Source of the DNA: Quercus robur
Taxonomy: Eukaryota; Streptophyta; Magnoliopsida; Fagales; Fagaceae
Length of the DNA stretch: 64,000 nucleotides
Direction of reading: 5' to 3'
Assembly (NCBI RefSeq): GCF_932294415.1
Contig: NC_065536.1
Location: forward strand, 59,235,354 to 59,299,353
In this document: piece by piece, positions 41,782 through 54,520 of the stretch
Layout: the number at the start of each line of letters is the position of its first letter
Numbering within the stretch: the stretch's first letter is position 1
Translations under genes and position numbers: made by a program
The notes under the pieces: generated by a model
The model's database searches: none
What the model was told of the DNA's origin: nothing
The model's input: the letters and a program-made list of their open reading frames with translations, nothing else

Positions 41782-42624
41782 GAGCAATTGCATTAGAGAT
41801 TGCAAAATAGAAAAAGGAGTTAATTTTACTCATTTTAACCAAAAAAAACACCTGCATCAGTGCTTGCAAAAAGTGTGTATATATCCAAAAGTGCTACAGT
41901 AACCGTGCATATATGCATGGTTACTGTAGCTTTCTATATATTATTTTAATTTTTTTTCTCACCCTTCACATTCTCTCTCTTCCCCTGACTCTCTCTTCAA
42001 CCCATAATCTCTGCAACTGATAACTCAACACCGCCAACAACACCGACCAACCACCGCAAACAAACCGACCACCGCAACTCAGCACTGCCAACCACACATA
42101 GACCCACCACCACAAACAAACCCACCATCGCAACCCAGCACCGTCTACCACCACCACCACAACACGAACACACCACAAAATCAACCAAAATCAAATAAAC
42201 CCACACACGGACACACCAACAGAGACAGAGAGAGCATTTCTGTGAACTTGTGGTTGTGGGTTGGTGTTTGGGTCAATTGGAACGGTGCTTGTGGATCGTG
42301 GATCGATGCTTGTAGATCATTGATTATTAATCGTTGCTTGCAACTATGAGGGAGAGAGGGAGAGGCGATTTCAATCAAGAGGGGAAGAGGGAAAGGCAAG
42401 TTTCATTATAGAGGCAGCGATGTGAATGTAGAGAGAGAGTTTCAGATGGGTTAAAAATGGAGAGTTGATAAATAATAATAAAAAAGTGAGGAAAATATTA
42501 TTTAAATAAAATAAATTGTGAAATAAACAAACTAATATGAATGTTTTGTAAAAGTGAGTATATAAAATAGATATATTTTTTTTTTTTGGGTGCAAAATGG
42601 CAGAAATTTTACATCCAGATGCTC
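41782..42624 (+). mobile_element. PIF/Harbinger-like non-autonomous element
   Basis: Starts GAGCAATTGCATTAGAG, ends ACATCCAGATGCTC, and is flanked by TAA on both sides (41779-41781, 42625-42627), as expected for TWA-targeting PIF/Harbinger elements. The body is C/A-rich on the plus strand at 42000-42200. A second, interrupted family member lies at 30345-30476 plus 40486 on. Confidence 0.6.
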
Positions 42625-42643
42625 TAAGGCCTACTACATTGAG

Positions 42644-42912
42644 GCCGTTTGGATTCAGCGTTTTCCGCTGAATCCAAGCTGCGTGTTTCCTTTTTTTTTT
42701 TTTTTTTTCTTTTTTCTTCACTTCACGTGTTCAGGGACAATAAACACTGTAGCGCACTGTAGCAGTACTGTAGCAATACTGTTTGTCACTGTTCACGTAC
42801 TAAAAAATATTAAAAATGGGTCCCACGGTACTTTTCACACATTTAAAAATTATTTTGTTACAGTATTTTCAGTTTTCAGTTTCAGCAACAATAAGCTCAA
42901 TCCAAACGGACC
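42644..42912. mobile_element. hAT-like MITE
   Basis: Terminal repeats GCCGTTTGGATT / AATCCAAACGGACC, with CATTGAG duplicated at 42637-42643 and 42913-42919. Contains repeated 'cactgtagc' words and a T18 tract. Same superfamily as 8171-8372 and 19434-19630. Confidence 0.75.
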
Positions 42913-43396
42913 CATTGAGCCTTCCTATCTCATAGGAATTATCTAAAAGAAAATTTAAAATTAAAAAAAAAAAAAATTAATGGTTTCGTGCCGTTTACCT
43001 GCGGGCAAAGGCGTTGTAGCCTTGTAGGCAAGCAAAGCACCGCGTGGGCCTGATATCTACTAGCATGAAGCCCATGCATGATGCATTCAAGTGAATCAAA
43101 ATGGAATCAAATCAGACGGCGACGGATGTGACTGTGATGGAAAACCATCAGATCCCTTGTGAGATTAGCACTTACCCTCTATCTCCAAACTAAACGCCTT
43201 TAAATCGGCGATTTGGGTGATCTGACTACGAGATGAAAAAAAAAAAAAAATCAATCTTGGAAAGACAATTTGAGTAGTAATATCCAAGATTTGATCTGCA
43301 GTGTCTGAATATTTTGAACTTTTGATAGCAAAAGTCCAAGCTTAGAAAAGGAATAGAGTGAAGGTCCCACCTCTAGATTTCTTTGGGACTCCCAAA

Positions 43397-43437
<41 letters not shown>

Positions 43438-43561
43438 GTCTTGCTGGTCTCTGCCAAAATTTAATTTCAATATTATTAAAAAGTATAGGATTATAAATTT
43501 TTTCTCAACTTCTTATTATAATTATGATGTGATAAAGCGTGTTGACCAAAAAATTATTGTA

Positions 43562-43608
43562 AGTATATGCAAAATTTTTTTTTTGAGAAACAGAGTATAT
43601 GCAAAATT
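43562..43608 (-). repeat. Micro-retroinsertion: 17-bp insert with 15-bp duplication
   Basis: AGTATATGCAAAATT at 43562-43576 and 43594-43608 flanks T8 plus 'gagaaacag', which on the minus strand is 'ctgtttctc' plus A8. Confidence 0.75.
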
Positions 43609-43671
43609 GATTGTTAATTTCTTACCATTGATAGGTTGTAATTAAAAAATTGTAAAATAATTTATACTCAT

Positions 43672-43713
43672 AAAACTACTCCATTTTTTTTTTGGACAAA
43701 AAACTACTCCATT
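43672..43713 (-). repeat. Micro-retroinsertion: 14-bp insert with 14-bp duplication
   Basis: AAAACTACTCCATT at 43672-43685 and 43700-43713 flanks T8 plus 'ggacaa', on the minus strand 'ttgtcc' plus A8. Confidence 0.75.
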
Positions 43714-43984
43714 ATTATTATTAGAAAAATGTGTAGCATACATTGTACACTGCACCCAAAAAACCTACTATCCTAGACGTCCTTTTGCCGAATCCAACCG
43801 CCCTAAGATAAAAGTGGAAAAACTCAATAGTATACATTGTACATCACTTTAAGAAAAAACCTCATGGAAAGTTCTTCCATGACCTTTATCATTAAGGTTG
43901 TTAATGATATGGTTGGTGTTCATATTATTTAATTAAGAAGAATACAATCAAATTTAAGGGTATGTTGTGAGTTCTAATTAGTTC

Positions 43985-44767
43985 TGTAGGGACAAAGGCC
44001 CAAGATCACACAAGGGGCCTTGGGTCCCGTAGGAAAATTTGACCATGTCCGAGGAGAAGGCATGGGAGCCAAAAGGGCTCCCGGCCCAATTCTTATGGGC
44101 CCAAAAATATTTAAAAGGCAGTCCGAGGAGAAATGTCTCCTCGGACGTACCAAATATGGGTCAAACATGCACTCTGCCTGCTATAAGGATCCACTCCTAC
44201 GAGCATTAGTAACAGGGATGAGTCCCACAAGCCCGTAAGAGGGAAGAAAGTGTAGGATGCCAAAGGAGAGGCTACAGCTGCCACATTAAATGCATGACAA
44301 CTACTTTTTTGACCACATTAATGTGGAGAGGACTTGCGAACAGTGTTGCCTTGGCTGCCACAACTCACAGAAAGATGGGGGAGATGTCCGATGGGATGGG
44401 TACTCAAGTGAAGGTCTAGATGATCAACAAATATAAGGCCCTGATGACTTCAAGGGGGCTATATAAGAGAGGGGAGTCCCCATGAAGGAGAGGAGGAAAA
44501 AAGAGGAACTGAGAACAGAAGAACAGAGTGAGAACCATGGCCTTTGAGCAGGGACAGAGATACATCCTCCACGTCTCCTCGGACCGTATATCTAATGGAC
44601 ATGAAGGAGATTTTCTTATTTTCAATTGTTGTATGACCCAATATTAACTAGTATACACTTCGTTAAGGCCTAATTCTGTAACCCACTCTCTATAAATTCA
44701 TTGTTTCGGGCTCCTTGGGCCAGAACCCCATACCAGTTAGGCCTGGACCCTAAATTGCGACCCTACA
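43985..44767 (+). repeat. E2 5' LTR
   Basis: TG...CA ends. An 11-bp perfect-arm hairpin GTCCGAGGAGA-4-TCTCCTCGGAC at 44121-44146. TATATAAG at 44460-44467. Confidence 0.95.
44460..44467 (+). promoter_or_regulatory. E2 LTR TATA box
   Basis: TATATAAG in U3; repeated at 55274-55281 in the 3' LTR. Confidence 0.65.
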
Positions 44768-44769
44768 AT

Positions 44770-44786
44770 TGGCGCCATCTGTGGGG
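44770..44786 (+). other. E2 primer-binding site
   Basis: TGGCGCCATCTGTGGGG, two bases after the 5' LTR, one substitution from the E1 site over the shared core. Confidence 0.6.
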
Positions 44787-44820
44787 ATAACTTGTGTCTC
44801 AGCAAGTGAAACCGTTAGAG

Positions 44821-47800
44821 ATGGAAGGATCAGGTCTACAACAAACGTGACACACAGACTCCCAACAGCAGGACAACTTCTTGAACCTCGAACGGGAGAG
44901 AGATCAAGACAAGCGACGAGAGGGTAGTGTAAATACCTCCTACACGAGCAGAAGTCGCTCGAAAGGGAAAGGTCATGCATCCCACAAGCGGGACGATCAT
45001 AGGGCTCTACAGCAAGAAATCGACGACTTGAAGAAGAAGTTATGCCGAGCGCAACGAAGGTGTCCTTCCCTCAGTTCGGACACCAGCGATGAGGAGGACA
45101 ATGAGTACAGGCGGAGATCGAGAACCCCGCCAAGTGAAACCTTCTCCTATGAGGAAGAGCAACCTCACAAATGCGGCCACAAAAGCCCATCTTACAAGGG
45201 CCTAGCAAACGACGCTATGAGTAAGGCCCTGGACCGCATCTCCCAGTCACCCTTCACGTGCAGGATAGAGGGGGCTGAGCTTCCTCGGCGGTTCCACCAA
45301 CCCACTTTTGCCATATATAATGGTCGGACGGACCTAATAGAGCACATAAGCCAGTTTAACCAGAGGATGGCCGTCTATTCCAGGGACGAGGCGTTGATGT
45401 GCAAAGTGTTTCCATCCAATTTGGGACCCATGGCGATGAGATGGTTTTACGGCCTCAAGCCAAACTCCATAAAATCTTTTAAGCAGCTAACACAGGCTTT
45501 CAGTTCTCGCTTCATAACTAGAAGTAGGGTTCCTCGGCCCTTAGATTCCCTCATGTCCCTGTCCATGCGAGAAGGAGAGACCCTGAAGGCCTACTCAGAC
45601 AGATATTGGGAAATGTATAACGAGATAGAGGGAAATTACAATGATGTCGCCATTAGCACATTTAAGAGGGGCCTGCCGACAGAGCATGGTTTAAGAAAGT
45701 CCCTGACTGGGAAACCAGTCACCAGCGTGCGCCAACTCATGGACCGAATTGACAAGTACAAGAGAGTCGAAGAGGACCAATAGACGGGAAAGGGCAAAGC
45801 GAAGGTTGTCCCTCAGGAGAGGAGAGACTTCAGGTCGGACCGTTTTAACAACAATAACCGGCCGAGAAGGGATTACTCGGAGCAATCTAGATCTACAGGG
45901 GCACAGGCAGTCCATGCTATGTTCCGAGAACCATTACATAAGGACCTAGAGAAAGTGAAGAAAGAACCGTTCTTTCAATGGCCAATTAGGATGGCAGGTG
46001 ACCCCACGAAACATAACCATAATCTGTATTGCGAATATCACCAAGAGCCGGGCCACACCACCAATGACTGTAGGAATCTGAAAAACCGCTTAGACTGGCT
46101 GGTCCGAGAAGGAAAGCTGAGACACCTCTTGCATCATCCTGTTGGACTGCAGGAGCAGTCGAACGTCGAAACAAGGCAAACCACATTGAGGCCACCTATT
46201 GGCACAATAAATGTCATTCTTGCCGTACCAGGAAGAACCGGCTCCCATCCTTTCAGATTGATGTCGGTGGCCCGACTCCCCGTTGAAGCTGACGACCGGG
46301 AATCCAAGAGGGCTAAAGGGATGGCCACGCCCCTAATCGGATTCTCAGATGAGGATAAACTTGGAACCCTTCAGCCCCACGATGATGCTCTAGTCGTCAC
46401 GCTCAGGATTGGGGGATATGACGTGAAGAGGGTGCTAATCGATCAGGGCAGCGCCATGAAAGTAATGTACCCCAACTTGTACAAGGGGCTGAAGCTGAAA
46501 CCAAGGACTTGACAGCATACGACTCCCCTTTGGTGAGTTTCGAAGGGAAAACCGTCACTCCGAAAGGCCTGATTAGGCTGCCTATACAGACAAGCTCGGA
46601 CATAGTGGAGGTGGACTTCATAGTGGTAGATGCTTACTCGCCCTACACTGCCATTGTAGCCAGACCGTGGCTTCACGCCCTAGGGGCTGTGTCATCAACC
46701 TTACACCAAAAGGTGAAGTACCTGTCGGAGGGTCAGGTGAAAGAAGTAATAGGGGACCAAGCCATGGCTCGGCAATGCACTGTGTCTGCCATCTCCCGAC
46801 GACCGAGTACTGAGCCATCCACCTCAGCCGAAAATGGCTTATAGCAATTAACAACCCCGGCCCTAGCCTCGGGTAGTGGGGGACCCGCCGAGGGGGCGAA
46901 CTGTGAGGATTTGGAAAGAGTTCTTGTAGGCTCTGACCCGTAAAGATTTTTTCAGGTTGGCTCAGAACTGCCGCCCTAAGAGAAGGAAACCCTGATTGAC
47001 TTTCTCAGACAGAATGTGGACATGTTTCCATGGAATGCCTACGAGGCTCCGGGGGTCGATCCAAATTTCATTTGCCACCACCTTAATGTTAGCCTGGCCG
47101 TGACACCTAAGAAGCAACCTCCTCGGCGACCGTCGAAAGAGCATACAGATGCGATGAGAGAGAAGGTGATGAAACTGAAGAAAGCGGGGGCTATCAAAGA
47201 GGTATTTTACCCCGAGTGGCTGGCCAACACCGTTGTGAAGAAGAAGAAGAGTGGGAAATGGCAGGTCTGTATGGACTTCACAGACTTGAACAAGGTCTGC
47301 CCAAAGGATCCTTTCCCTATGCCTCGGATAAACCGATTGGTGGATTCGACCGTGGGACACCTTCGAATGAGCTTTTTGGATGCCTTCCAAGGCTACCATC
47401 AAATACCCCTAATTGCCGACGACCAAGAAAAAACAGCTTTTGTCACCCCCATTGGAAACTATCATTATAAGGTAATGCTCTTTGGCTTAAAGAATGCGGG
47501 GTCGACCTACCAGAGGATGATGACCAGGATGTTTGAACTACAAATGGGTAAAAGCATTGAAGTCTATATAGACGACATGGTGGTGAAGAGCAAGTTAGTG
47601 TCCAACCACGTCAGAGACCTTGGCAATGTCTTTAAAATTCTGAGAAAGTATAGGCTGAGCCTGAACGCGTCCAAGTGTTCATTCGGAGTGGAGTCAGGGA
47701 AATTCTTAGGTTATATGGTGACTCATAGAGGTATTGAAGTCAGCCCCGACCAAATTAGAGTTATCCATAGCTTGCAGCCTCCTCGGAACTGCAAAGAGGT

Positions 47801-50163
47801 CCAAAAACTCACCGGCATGATTGCCGCCTTAAACCGTTTTATCTCCCGCTCAGCGGACAGGTGCAGACCTTTCTTCCTCTTATTAAACAAGTGGAAGGGG
47901 TTCGAGTGGACTGAAGAATGCGCCTTAGCCTTCTAGCAGCTTAAGGAGTATCTGTCTCAGCCGCCAATCATGTCCAGTCCTGAAGCCAATGAGGTTCTAT
48001 TCGCCTATATTACTGTGGCCCCTCACGCAGTGAGCCTAGTGCTAATCGGGGAAGACAACGGCACACAATAGCCTATCTACTATGTGAGCAAATCGTTGCA
48101 TGAGGCAAAAATCCATTACCTCCCCCTCAAAAAGGCCATCCTGGCAATCGTACAAGCCACGCGGAAGCTCCTCCACTACTTCCAGGCACATACCGTTGTT
48201 GTACTAACCCAACTCCCGCTCAAATCAATACTCTGGAGCGCCGATTACACGGGTAGAATAGAAAAGTGGGGACGATTCTTGGCGCCTTCGACATTAGGTA
48301 CATGCCTCGCTCCGCTGTGAAGGGCCAAGTCCTCGCGGATCTGGTAGCTAAGTTTGCCGAACCCTCATCAGAAGGAGCAAGAGGGCCACTATACTCAGAC
48401 GAAAAACTAATCGGGGCAGTCTCTCAGCAAGAGCACACTTGTTGGAAAGCATACGTCGACGGCGCGGCCAACCAAAGGGGCTCAGGGGTGGGGCTCGTCT
48501 TGATTTCCCCCGAGGGGATTACCATCGAAAAATGGTTAAGGCTGGGCTTCTCCGCCACGAATAACGAGGCAGAGTATGAGGCCTTATTGGAAGGAATGTC
48601 TATGATCTAGAAACTGGGCGGGAAATCTATAAGCATGTTCTCGGACTCAAGACTTGTCGTGGGACAAGTAAATGGAGAATTGGGGGCGAGGGATGAAAGA
48701 ATGTAAGAGTACCTAGTCCAAGTCAAGCGCTTGCAGGCGCATTTCAACAATTTCAGCCTAATGCACGTATCCAGGAGCGGGAACACCCACGCTGACTCCC
48801 TTGTAACGCTTGCCACCTCCTCGGCGCAACCCCTCCCTTGGGTCATACTCGTAAAAGATCTATACAGGCCATTGATGGTGAGAACCGAGTTGGTGCATGT
48901 TCACAGCGTCAGGGCAGGGCCTAGCTGGATGGATCCTCTAGTACTGTTTTTAAAGAACGACATCTTACCTGAAGATAAGAACGAGGCCGACAAGATTAGA
49001 AGAAAGGCTTCTCGATTCTGGCTATCCGAAGACTCCAAACTGTATAAGCGCTCATTTTCAGGACCGTACTTGCTATGCGTGCAACTAGATGCCACTGAGG
49101 CTATCCTGGAGGAATTGCACGAAGGGATTTGTGGAAGCCATACGAGGGGTAGGTCCTTGTCTCATAGGGCCATAACGCAAGGTTAGTGGTGGCCGAGCAT
49201 ACAGAAAGAGGTGCAGGAATATGTGAAGAAATGCGATCAATGCCAAAGGTTCGCCCCGAATATACATCAACCAGGCGGGACCCTTAATCCGCTGTCCAGC
49301 CCTTGGTCATTCGCGCAATGGAGCCTGGACATCCTAGGACCATTTCCCAAAGCAATGAGGAACAAAAGGTTTCTCCTTGTCGACACGGATTATTTCACAA
49401 AATGGGTTGAAGCTGAGCCGCTAGCAAACATTAGAGACGTTGACGCTAAGAAATTTATTTGGAAGAACATCGTCACCAGGTTCGATGTCCCTCACACCCT
49501 AATCTCGGACAACAGTCTTCAGTTTGATAGTAAAACTTTCAAAAGGTATTGCAGCGAGTTGGGAATTGCGAATAGGTACTCCACACTGGCTTACCCACAG
49601 GGGAATGGGCAGGCCGAAGCCGTCAACAAAGTCATAGTAAATGGGTTGAAGAAGAGATTAATTGACGCGAAAAGAAGGTGGGTAGAGGAATTACCCCATG
49701 TTTTGTGGACGTACCGCGCCACGCCACGCAAGCCCACAAGGGAGACCCCCTTTTCAATGACCTATGGAGCTGAGGCCGTCATTCCCCTAGAGACAAATTT
49801 CCCAACACTGAAGACCAGCACATTCTGCCCTAATTCTAACAACTGGCTACTAGAAAAAAGTTTAGACCTCATCGAGGAAAGAAGGGAGAGAGCAATGGTC
49901 CAACTTGCCTACTATCAGCATAAGCTCAAGCAAGGTTATGATGTCAAGGTGAAGCTAAGACCCCTAGCACCTGGGGATCTGGTATTGAGGAAGGTCCTGG
50001 GCACTGCAAGAAATCCCACGTGGGGAAAACTCGGACCAAATTGGGAAGGCCCATATGTATCACCTCGGTGGCTGACATAGGGGCCTACTTTTTAGAAGAT
50101 TTGGACAAACATGTAGTACCATGCCCTTGAAATGTAAATAACCTGAAAAGGTATAATTATTAA
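44821..50163 (+). pseudogene. E2 gag-pol, degenerate
   Basis: Tat-type polyprotein in the same domain order as E1, now broken. ATG at 44821 is followed by an in-frame TGA at 44848. Other in-frame stops include 45781, 46842, about 46949 and 46974, 47935, 48070, 48608, 48704 and 49183; frameshifts occur near 46500 and 50060. Visible parts: gag core (45260-45780), zinc motif CEYH..GHTTNDC (about 46030), protease with IDQGSA (about 46440), reverse transcriptase with YIDD (about 47566), second RNase H with YVDGAANQRG (about 48452) and NNEAEYEALL, integrase with HEG..GSH..CDQC, LDILGPF, SDN and GQAEAV (49100-49630). Most stops are TAG or TAA where Gln or Trp is expected, consistent with C-to-T decay. 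It cannot make a full polyprotein. Confidence 0.9.
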
Positions 50164-50200
50164 TGAAAGTTTGTAATTCTTGGCGCCACACCATTGTGTA

Positions 50201-51510
50201 GTTTTATCTAAGTGTTAAACAGAACTCAAGTCCTGTCTGGCTCCTCGGACCATAAGGTAGGGGGAAATTAACTACTGTGCAGTTTTATCTAAGTGTTAAA
50301 CAGAACCCAAATCCTGTCTGACTCCTCGGACCACAGACTAAGGGGAAATTAACTACTACGTAGTTTTATCTAAATGTTAAACAGAACCCAAATTCTGTCT
50401 AGCTCCTTGGACCACAGGCTAGGGGGAAATTAACTACTATGTAGTTTTATCTAAGTGTTAAACAGAACCCAAGTCCTGTGTGGCCCTTCAGACCATAGGC
50501 TTGGGTGAAATTAACCTCGATGCGATTTTATCTAAGTGTTAAACAGAACCCAAATCCTATTTGTCTCTTTGGACCACAGGTTAGGGGGAAATTAACTACT
50601 ACGCAGTTTTATCTAAGTGTTAAACAGAACCCAAATCCTGTCTAACTCCTCGGACCACAGGCTAGAGGGAAATTAACTACTACGCAGTTTTATCTAAGTG
50701 TTAAATAGAACCCAAGTCCTATGTGGCTCCTCTGACCACAGGTTTGGGGGAAATTAACCTCGATGCAGTTTTATCTAAGTGTTAAACAAAACTCAAATCC
50801 TGTCTGGCTCCTCGGACCACAGGCTAGAGGGAAATTAACTACTACGCAGTTTTATCTAAGTGTTAAACAAAACTCAAATCCTGTCTGGCTTCTCGGACCA
50901 CAGGCTAGGGGGAAATTAACTACTACGCAGTTTTATCTAAGTGTTAAACAGAACCTAAGTCCTGTGTGGCCCATTGGACCACAGGCTTGGGGAAAATTAA
51001 CCTCGATGCAGTTTTATCTAAGTGTTAAACAGAACCCAAATCTTGTCTGGTTCCTCGGACCACAAGCTAGGGGGGAATTAACTACTACGCAGTTTTATCT
51101 AAGTGTTAAACAGAACCCAAATCCTGTCTGGTTCCTCGGACCACAGGCTAGGGGAAAATTAACTACTACGTAGTTTTATCTAAATGTTAAACAGAATTCA
51201 AGTCCTGTGTGGCCCCTTGGACCACAGGCTTGGGGGAAATTAACCTCGATGCAGTTTTATCTAAGTGTTAAACAGAACCCAAGTCCTGTATGGCTCATCA
51301 AATCACAGGCTAGGGGGAAATTAACTACTACGCAGTCCTATCTAAGTGTTAAACAGAACCCAAGTCCTGCCTGGCTCCTCAGACCACAGGCTTGGGGGAA
51401 ATTAACCACGATGCAGTTCAATCTAAGTGTTGGATAGAACCCGAGCCCTGTGTGGCCCCTCGGACCACAGGCTTAGGGGAAATTAACCTCGATGCAGTTT
51501 TATCTAAGTG
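50201..51510 (+). repeat. E2 81-bp tandem array with 243-bp higher-order period
   Basis: The word GTTTTATCTAAGTG (or a variant) recurs at 50201 and then every 81 bases to 51497: 17 starts, 16 full units, no length change. Each unit carries a copy or variant of CTCCTCGGACCACAGGCT. Two unit types are distinguishable by CTACTACGCAG versus CCTCGATGCAG before the start word; the second type appears at units 5, 8, 11, 14 and 17. Because 81 is a multiple of three, the array reads as an open frame with 27-residue repeats (50763-51173); I regard that as a by-product, not a gene. Confidence 0.95.
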
Positions 51511-51789
51511 TTAACTATCATTTTTTCATTCTTTCATTCATGCTTAGCCGTATTGCTTAAATTTCGAGTAACGTTTGGCCCTCAGAAGTTAGTAACATAA
51601 CCGAAATTCATTCATAACAAAGGCAGAAAAGGAATAAGTAAAACAAGATTCAAAGAAGAAATCATATCATTCATTGAAGAAATCATATCATTCATTAGGC
51701 TCCGAAATGTATTTTCTTACAAACATTGGTAAAATAAGGAAATAAAAGATAAAAAAAGACAACTAGAAGAAAAGTCCTACACTAACGTC

Positions 51790-54250
51790 CTAGGCTTTAT
51801 CTTGGGCAGAACTCTTTGCAGGGATCTCTGCCTCGGGGTGATCACCTCCTGCCTTGGGCTCAGGTCCGGCCTCCTTGGCTTGCGCGACAACGTCCCTTAT
51901 AGTGAGGGTGTCCTCAGGCGACTTGTGCTTTGCAGGTGGCTGCACCTCCTCGGCTTTTGGTATGAGAGAATCTGAAGTAGTGACCCTAGCAAAGAGGGGC
52001 TCCTCAGGAGGACCTGAGCCCGGAATCTCGCGAATATCTTCAGGAAATAAGATATTCTCAATCTTCCTAAGGTCGGAGTCCGCGGGAACTACTGCCCGGT
52101 CCAAGGCCACCCCCCAAGACATAGTGATGTAGTCCCTACAGACTGTAGCCACCTCCTCGGTCAGCCTGGCCTCGGTATCCGCCACTCCGCGCTAGTAAGA
52201 GGCTGCCACCGCAGCCTCAGCCTCCTCCCTGGCCAAGCGAGCCGCCTCTTTTGTCTTTATTAGCTTTGCCTTGAGGTCCGAGACCATCTGCTTCTCGATC
52301 GCGAGGTTTATTTCGGACAGATGAAGTTGTTAGCGCATGTCCCCAGCCTGCTTGGTTGTGGTCTTAAGGCCAGCCTCAGCACTGTCTCGGGCCTTAAGCA
52401 CCTCCTTTATTTCCTTATTCAGGCGGTCTTTTTCCAGCCTAAGGGCACCGGTAGCTTTCTCTGCGGCAAGGCAGGACTGAACCTCAGTGTTCAGACTTCC
52501 CAGGATTTCTTGGCCCACTCCTCAGCCACGAAGATTTGTTGAGTGACTTACACGGGAGTGACGGAGGAATCATTAAAAGAAAATAACGAATAGGCAGGTG
52601 CGGAATAAAGAAATTGAACAAAGAGGAGTCTTCGTTTACCATGGCCAGATCTCTCTTCAGCGACATGAAGAGATCCGGTTGCCGAGTAGCCCAGAGCCCC
52701 TCCATGTCACGAGGTAGGAGAAGGGGCAACTGCAAGGCCTCAGCAAGGTAAGACACCTGCCCTCGTTGGGACTCCCAAAGAGTTGCGTTCCACGAAATAG
52801 GGGTGCCGTCCAGCTCTAGGCGTGGGGACCAAGTGCGCTGCTCCCTCTTCATAGCCGCCTCATCTCAGCTATCAACGGACCTTGTCCTTTTTTCCTTGGG
52901 CTCTTTACCCTTCTTCTGTTGCTTAGCCTTTTAAGGGCCGACCTTGCCCTCTTCCAATTCTTCCACTGGTCTCTTCTGCTTTAAATTAGGAAGGGGTTGT
53001 AGCGCTGGGTCAGTGGAGGGGGGAAGAGGAGGAGGAAGCTTGGCTGTAACCTGCTCCTTGGGGGCATCCTTGGAAGACTGCCCCTTGTTTCTGTTGGATA
53101 AAAGGCCCCTCAGACCGGACCTCGGCTTCAGATCCATATCCTCCTCTTCAACCTCTTGGCTAGTGTCAATCTGAGCAATTACTAAGTCAGGAGTGTGAGC
53201 CGCTGAGAAGCAATCAATGTCTGAACCGGAATCTGAGAGTTCTACAGGCCCGGTTGACACCTCTCCCTCCTCGGCGAAGCAGAACTGGTCGATTTCAGCC
53301 TCAAGAGATGAATGCAAGGAGTCAACTCCTTCTCCTAGGGTGGCTACCTCTGGGAGAACGCGCTGAACAGGCAATTGGACTGGAGGTAGGTCTCTCCAAG
53401 CAAGAAAGCCTGGTTTAGAAACGTCGATGCGAGCTAACCGGAGACTTCCAACCTTGATGGCTTGACCGGCGTCCACAAAAGTGCGAGAAAAGGGCTCGTA
53501 GTCCAAGATAAGAGGAGCGGCACGCAGTTGCTCGTCCTCACTCACAAAGATTTCGGACCTTAGGAGGAAGTTGAGGGCCTGGACGTTGACCAAACTTATC
53601 CGCGGAGTTGTTTGTTCTTTGTCTGCAAAAACCCAAAGGAAGGGTTATGTTAGTCCGAGGAGGCAATTAATAAAAACTAAAACCGAAATAAAGGAGAGAA
53701 AAACTTAAAACTAAGATCCCCTCCAAGGGATCTGACCCTACAGTGCCCCACCTGGTGTTCCCGCCTTAACTGGGCAATGAAGACCATCGTGCCATGCTCT
53801 GGAGACGATCAAAAGGTCGTTCTTCAAGCCTTTGTTGGACTTGGGAAGGCAGGATATCAGCCTCACCTCGTCGGACCTGGATTTCAAGTAATACGACTCA
53901 TTGAGGCAATGACATTCATACAAGTGAACTACATCGTGCCATGAGAGGCCGAGGTTCATCTGTTCATTCAAAGCGTCTACGCACCCCAGGATTCGGAACA
54001 TGTTCGTAGCGCACTGGTGGGGGGCTAGCCTATGACCACGCAAATAATCCCTAGTTATTCTCCCCATGGGGATCGTCATTCCTCCTTCTATGAAAGCTAT
54101 CATTGGAATAGCGACCTACCCCGTCTTTCTCTTGGTTAAGATCTGGTCCGAAGAGCAATATTCTAGACCTACTCCCAGTGGGATACGGTATTTGGCCCTG
54201 AAACCTTCCATACCGGCCGGAGAGTCTACCAGTTTCTCAAACTTACCCAT
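51790..54250 (-). pseudogene. E2 antisense gene, degenerate counterpart of the E1 antisense gene
   Basis: Minus-strand frames in the order 54250 to 51790. ATG at 54250 (MGKFEKLVD) leads into the same type of domain as in E1: RIPLGV, GGMTIPMGRITRDYL, VVHLYECH, SCLPKSNKGLKNDLLIVS. An in-frame TAG lies at 54116-54118. A likely intron separates this from 52931-53593 (LVNVQALNFLL.., acidic and Pro-rich linker), then further pieces at 52484-52852 and 52330-52518, and a coiled-coil C terminus (51790-52185). Several stops interrupt it (for example near 52198 and 52930), so it is unlikely to be functional. A TATATAAG box lies upstream. Confidence 0.75.
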
Positions 54251-54512
54251 CCTACTAACCCTAGGTGATACGAAGAAGGTTTACTTAAGAAAGGAAGCCG
54301 GGAAAGGCAGCAGAGAGGAAAGGCTAAGTAATACGGGAATTGAGCACTTACGGGAGCGAAGATCCTAAACCTCTTGAGCTTGCGAAGAACTCGCCGGAAA
54401 TCTTCAAGGGAATGGCTGTGGAGTTTTGAATGCTTTGCAAAAGGAAGTACTGGAGTGCTCTGGGACGTTTGAGTGCTTTTGCAAAAAAGTGGAAATAATT
54501 CCCCTTAAAAGC

Positions 54513-54520
54513 CTTATATA
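54513..54520 (-). promoter_or_regulatory. TATA box for the E2 antisense gene
   Basis: Minus strand reads TATATAAG, about 260 bases upstream of the antisense ATG at 54250. Confidence 0.5.

Larger units (their letters stand above)
42920..43969. other. Intergenic
   Basis: No gene seen. A (CT)n tract lies at about 43397-43432. Two micro-insertions lie near 43.6-43.7 kb. Confidence 0.5.

Noticed and set aside
41966..42206. Minus-strand frames rich in Val/Gly/Trp
   Set aside because: Same low-complexity cause as above, in the C/A-rich part of the neighbouring element.
50763..51173. 136-aa frame made of 27-residue repeats
   Set aside because: A by-product of an 81-bp tandem unit lacking stops in one frame; flanking units contain stops and no start or splice context supports it.
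50201..51510. Regular array considered as CRISPR-like
   Set aside because: Plant nuclear DNA, units are 81-bp direct repeats without spacers, inside a retrotransposon.
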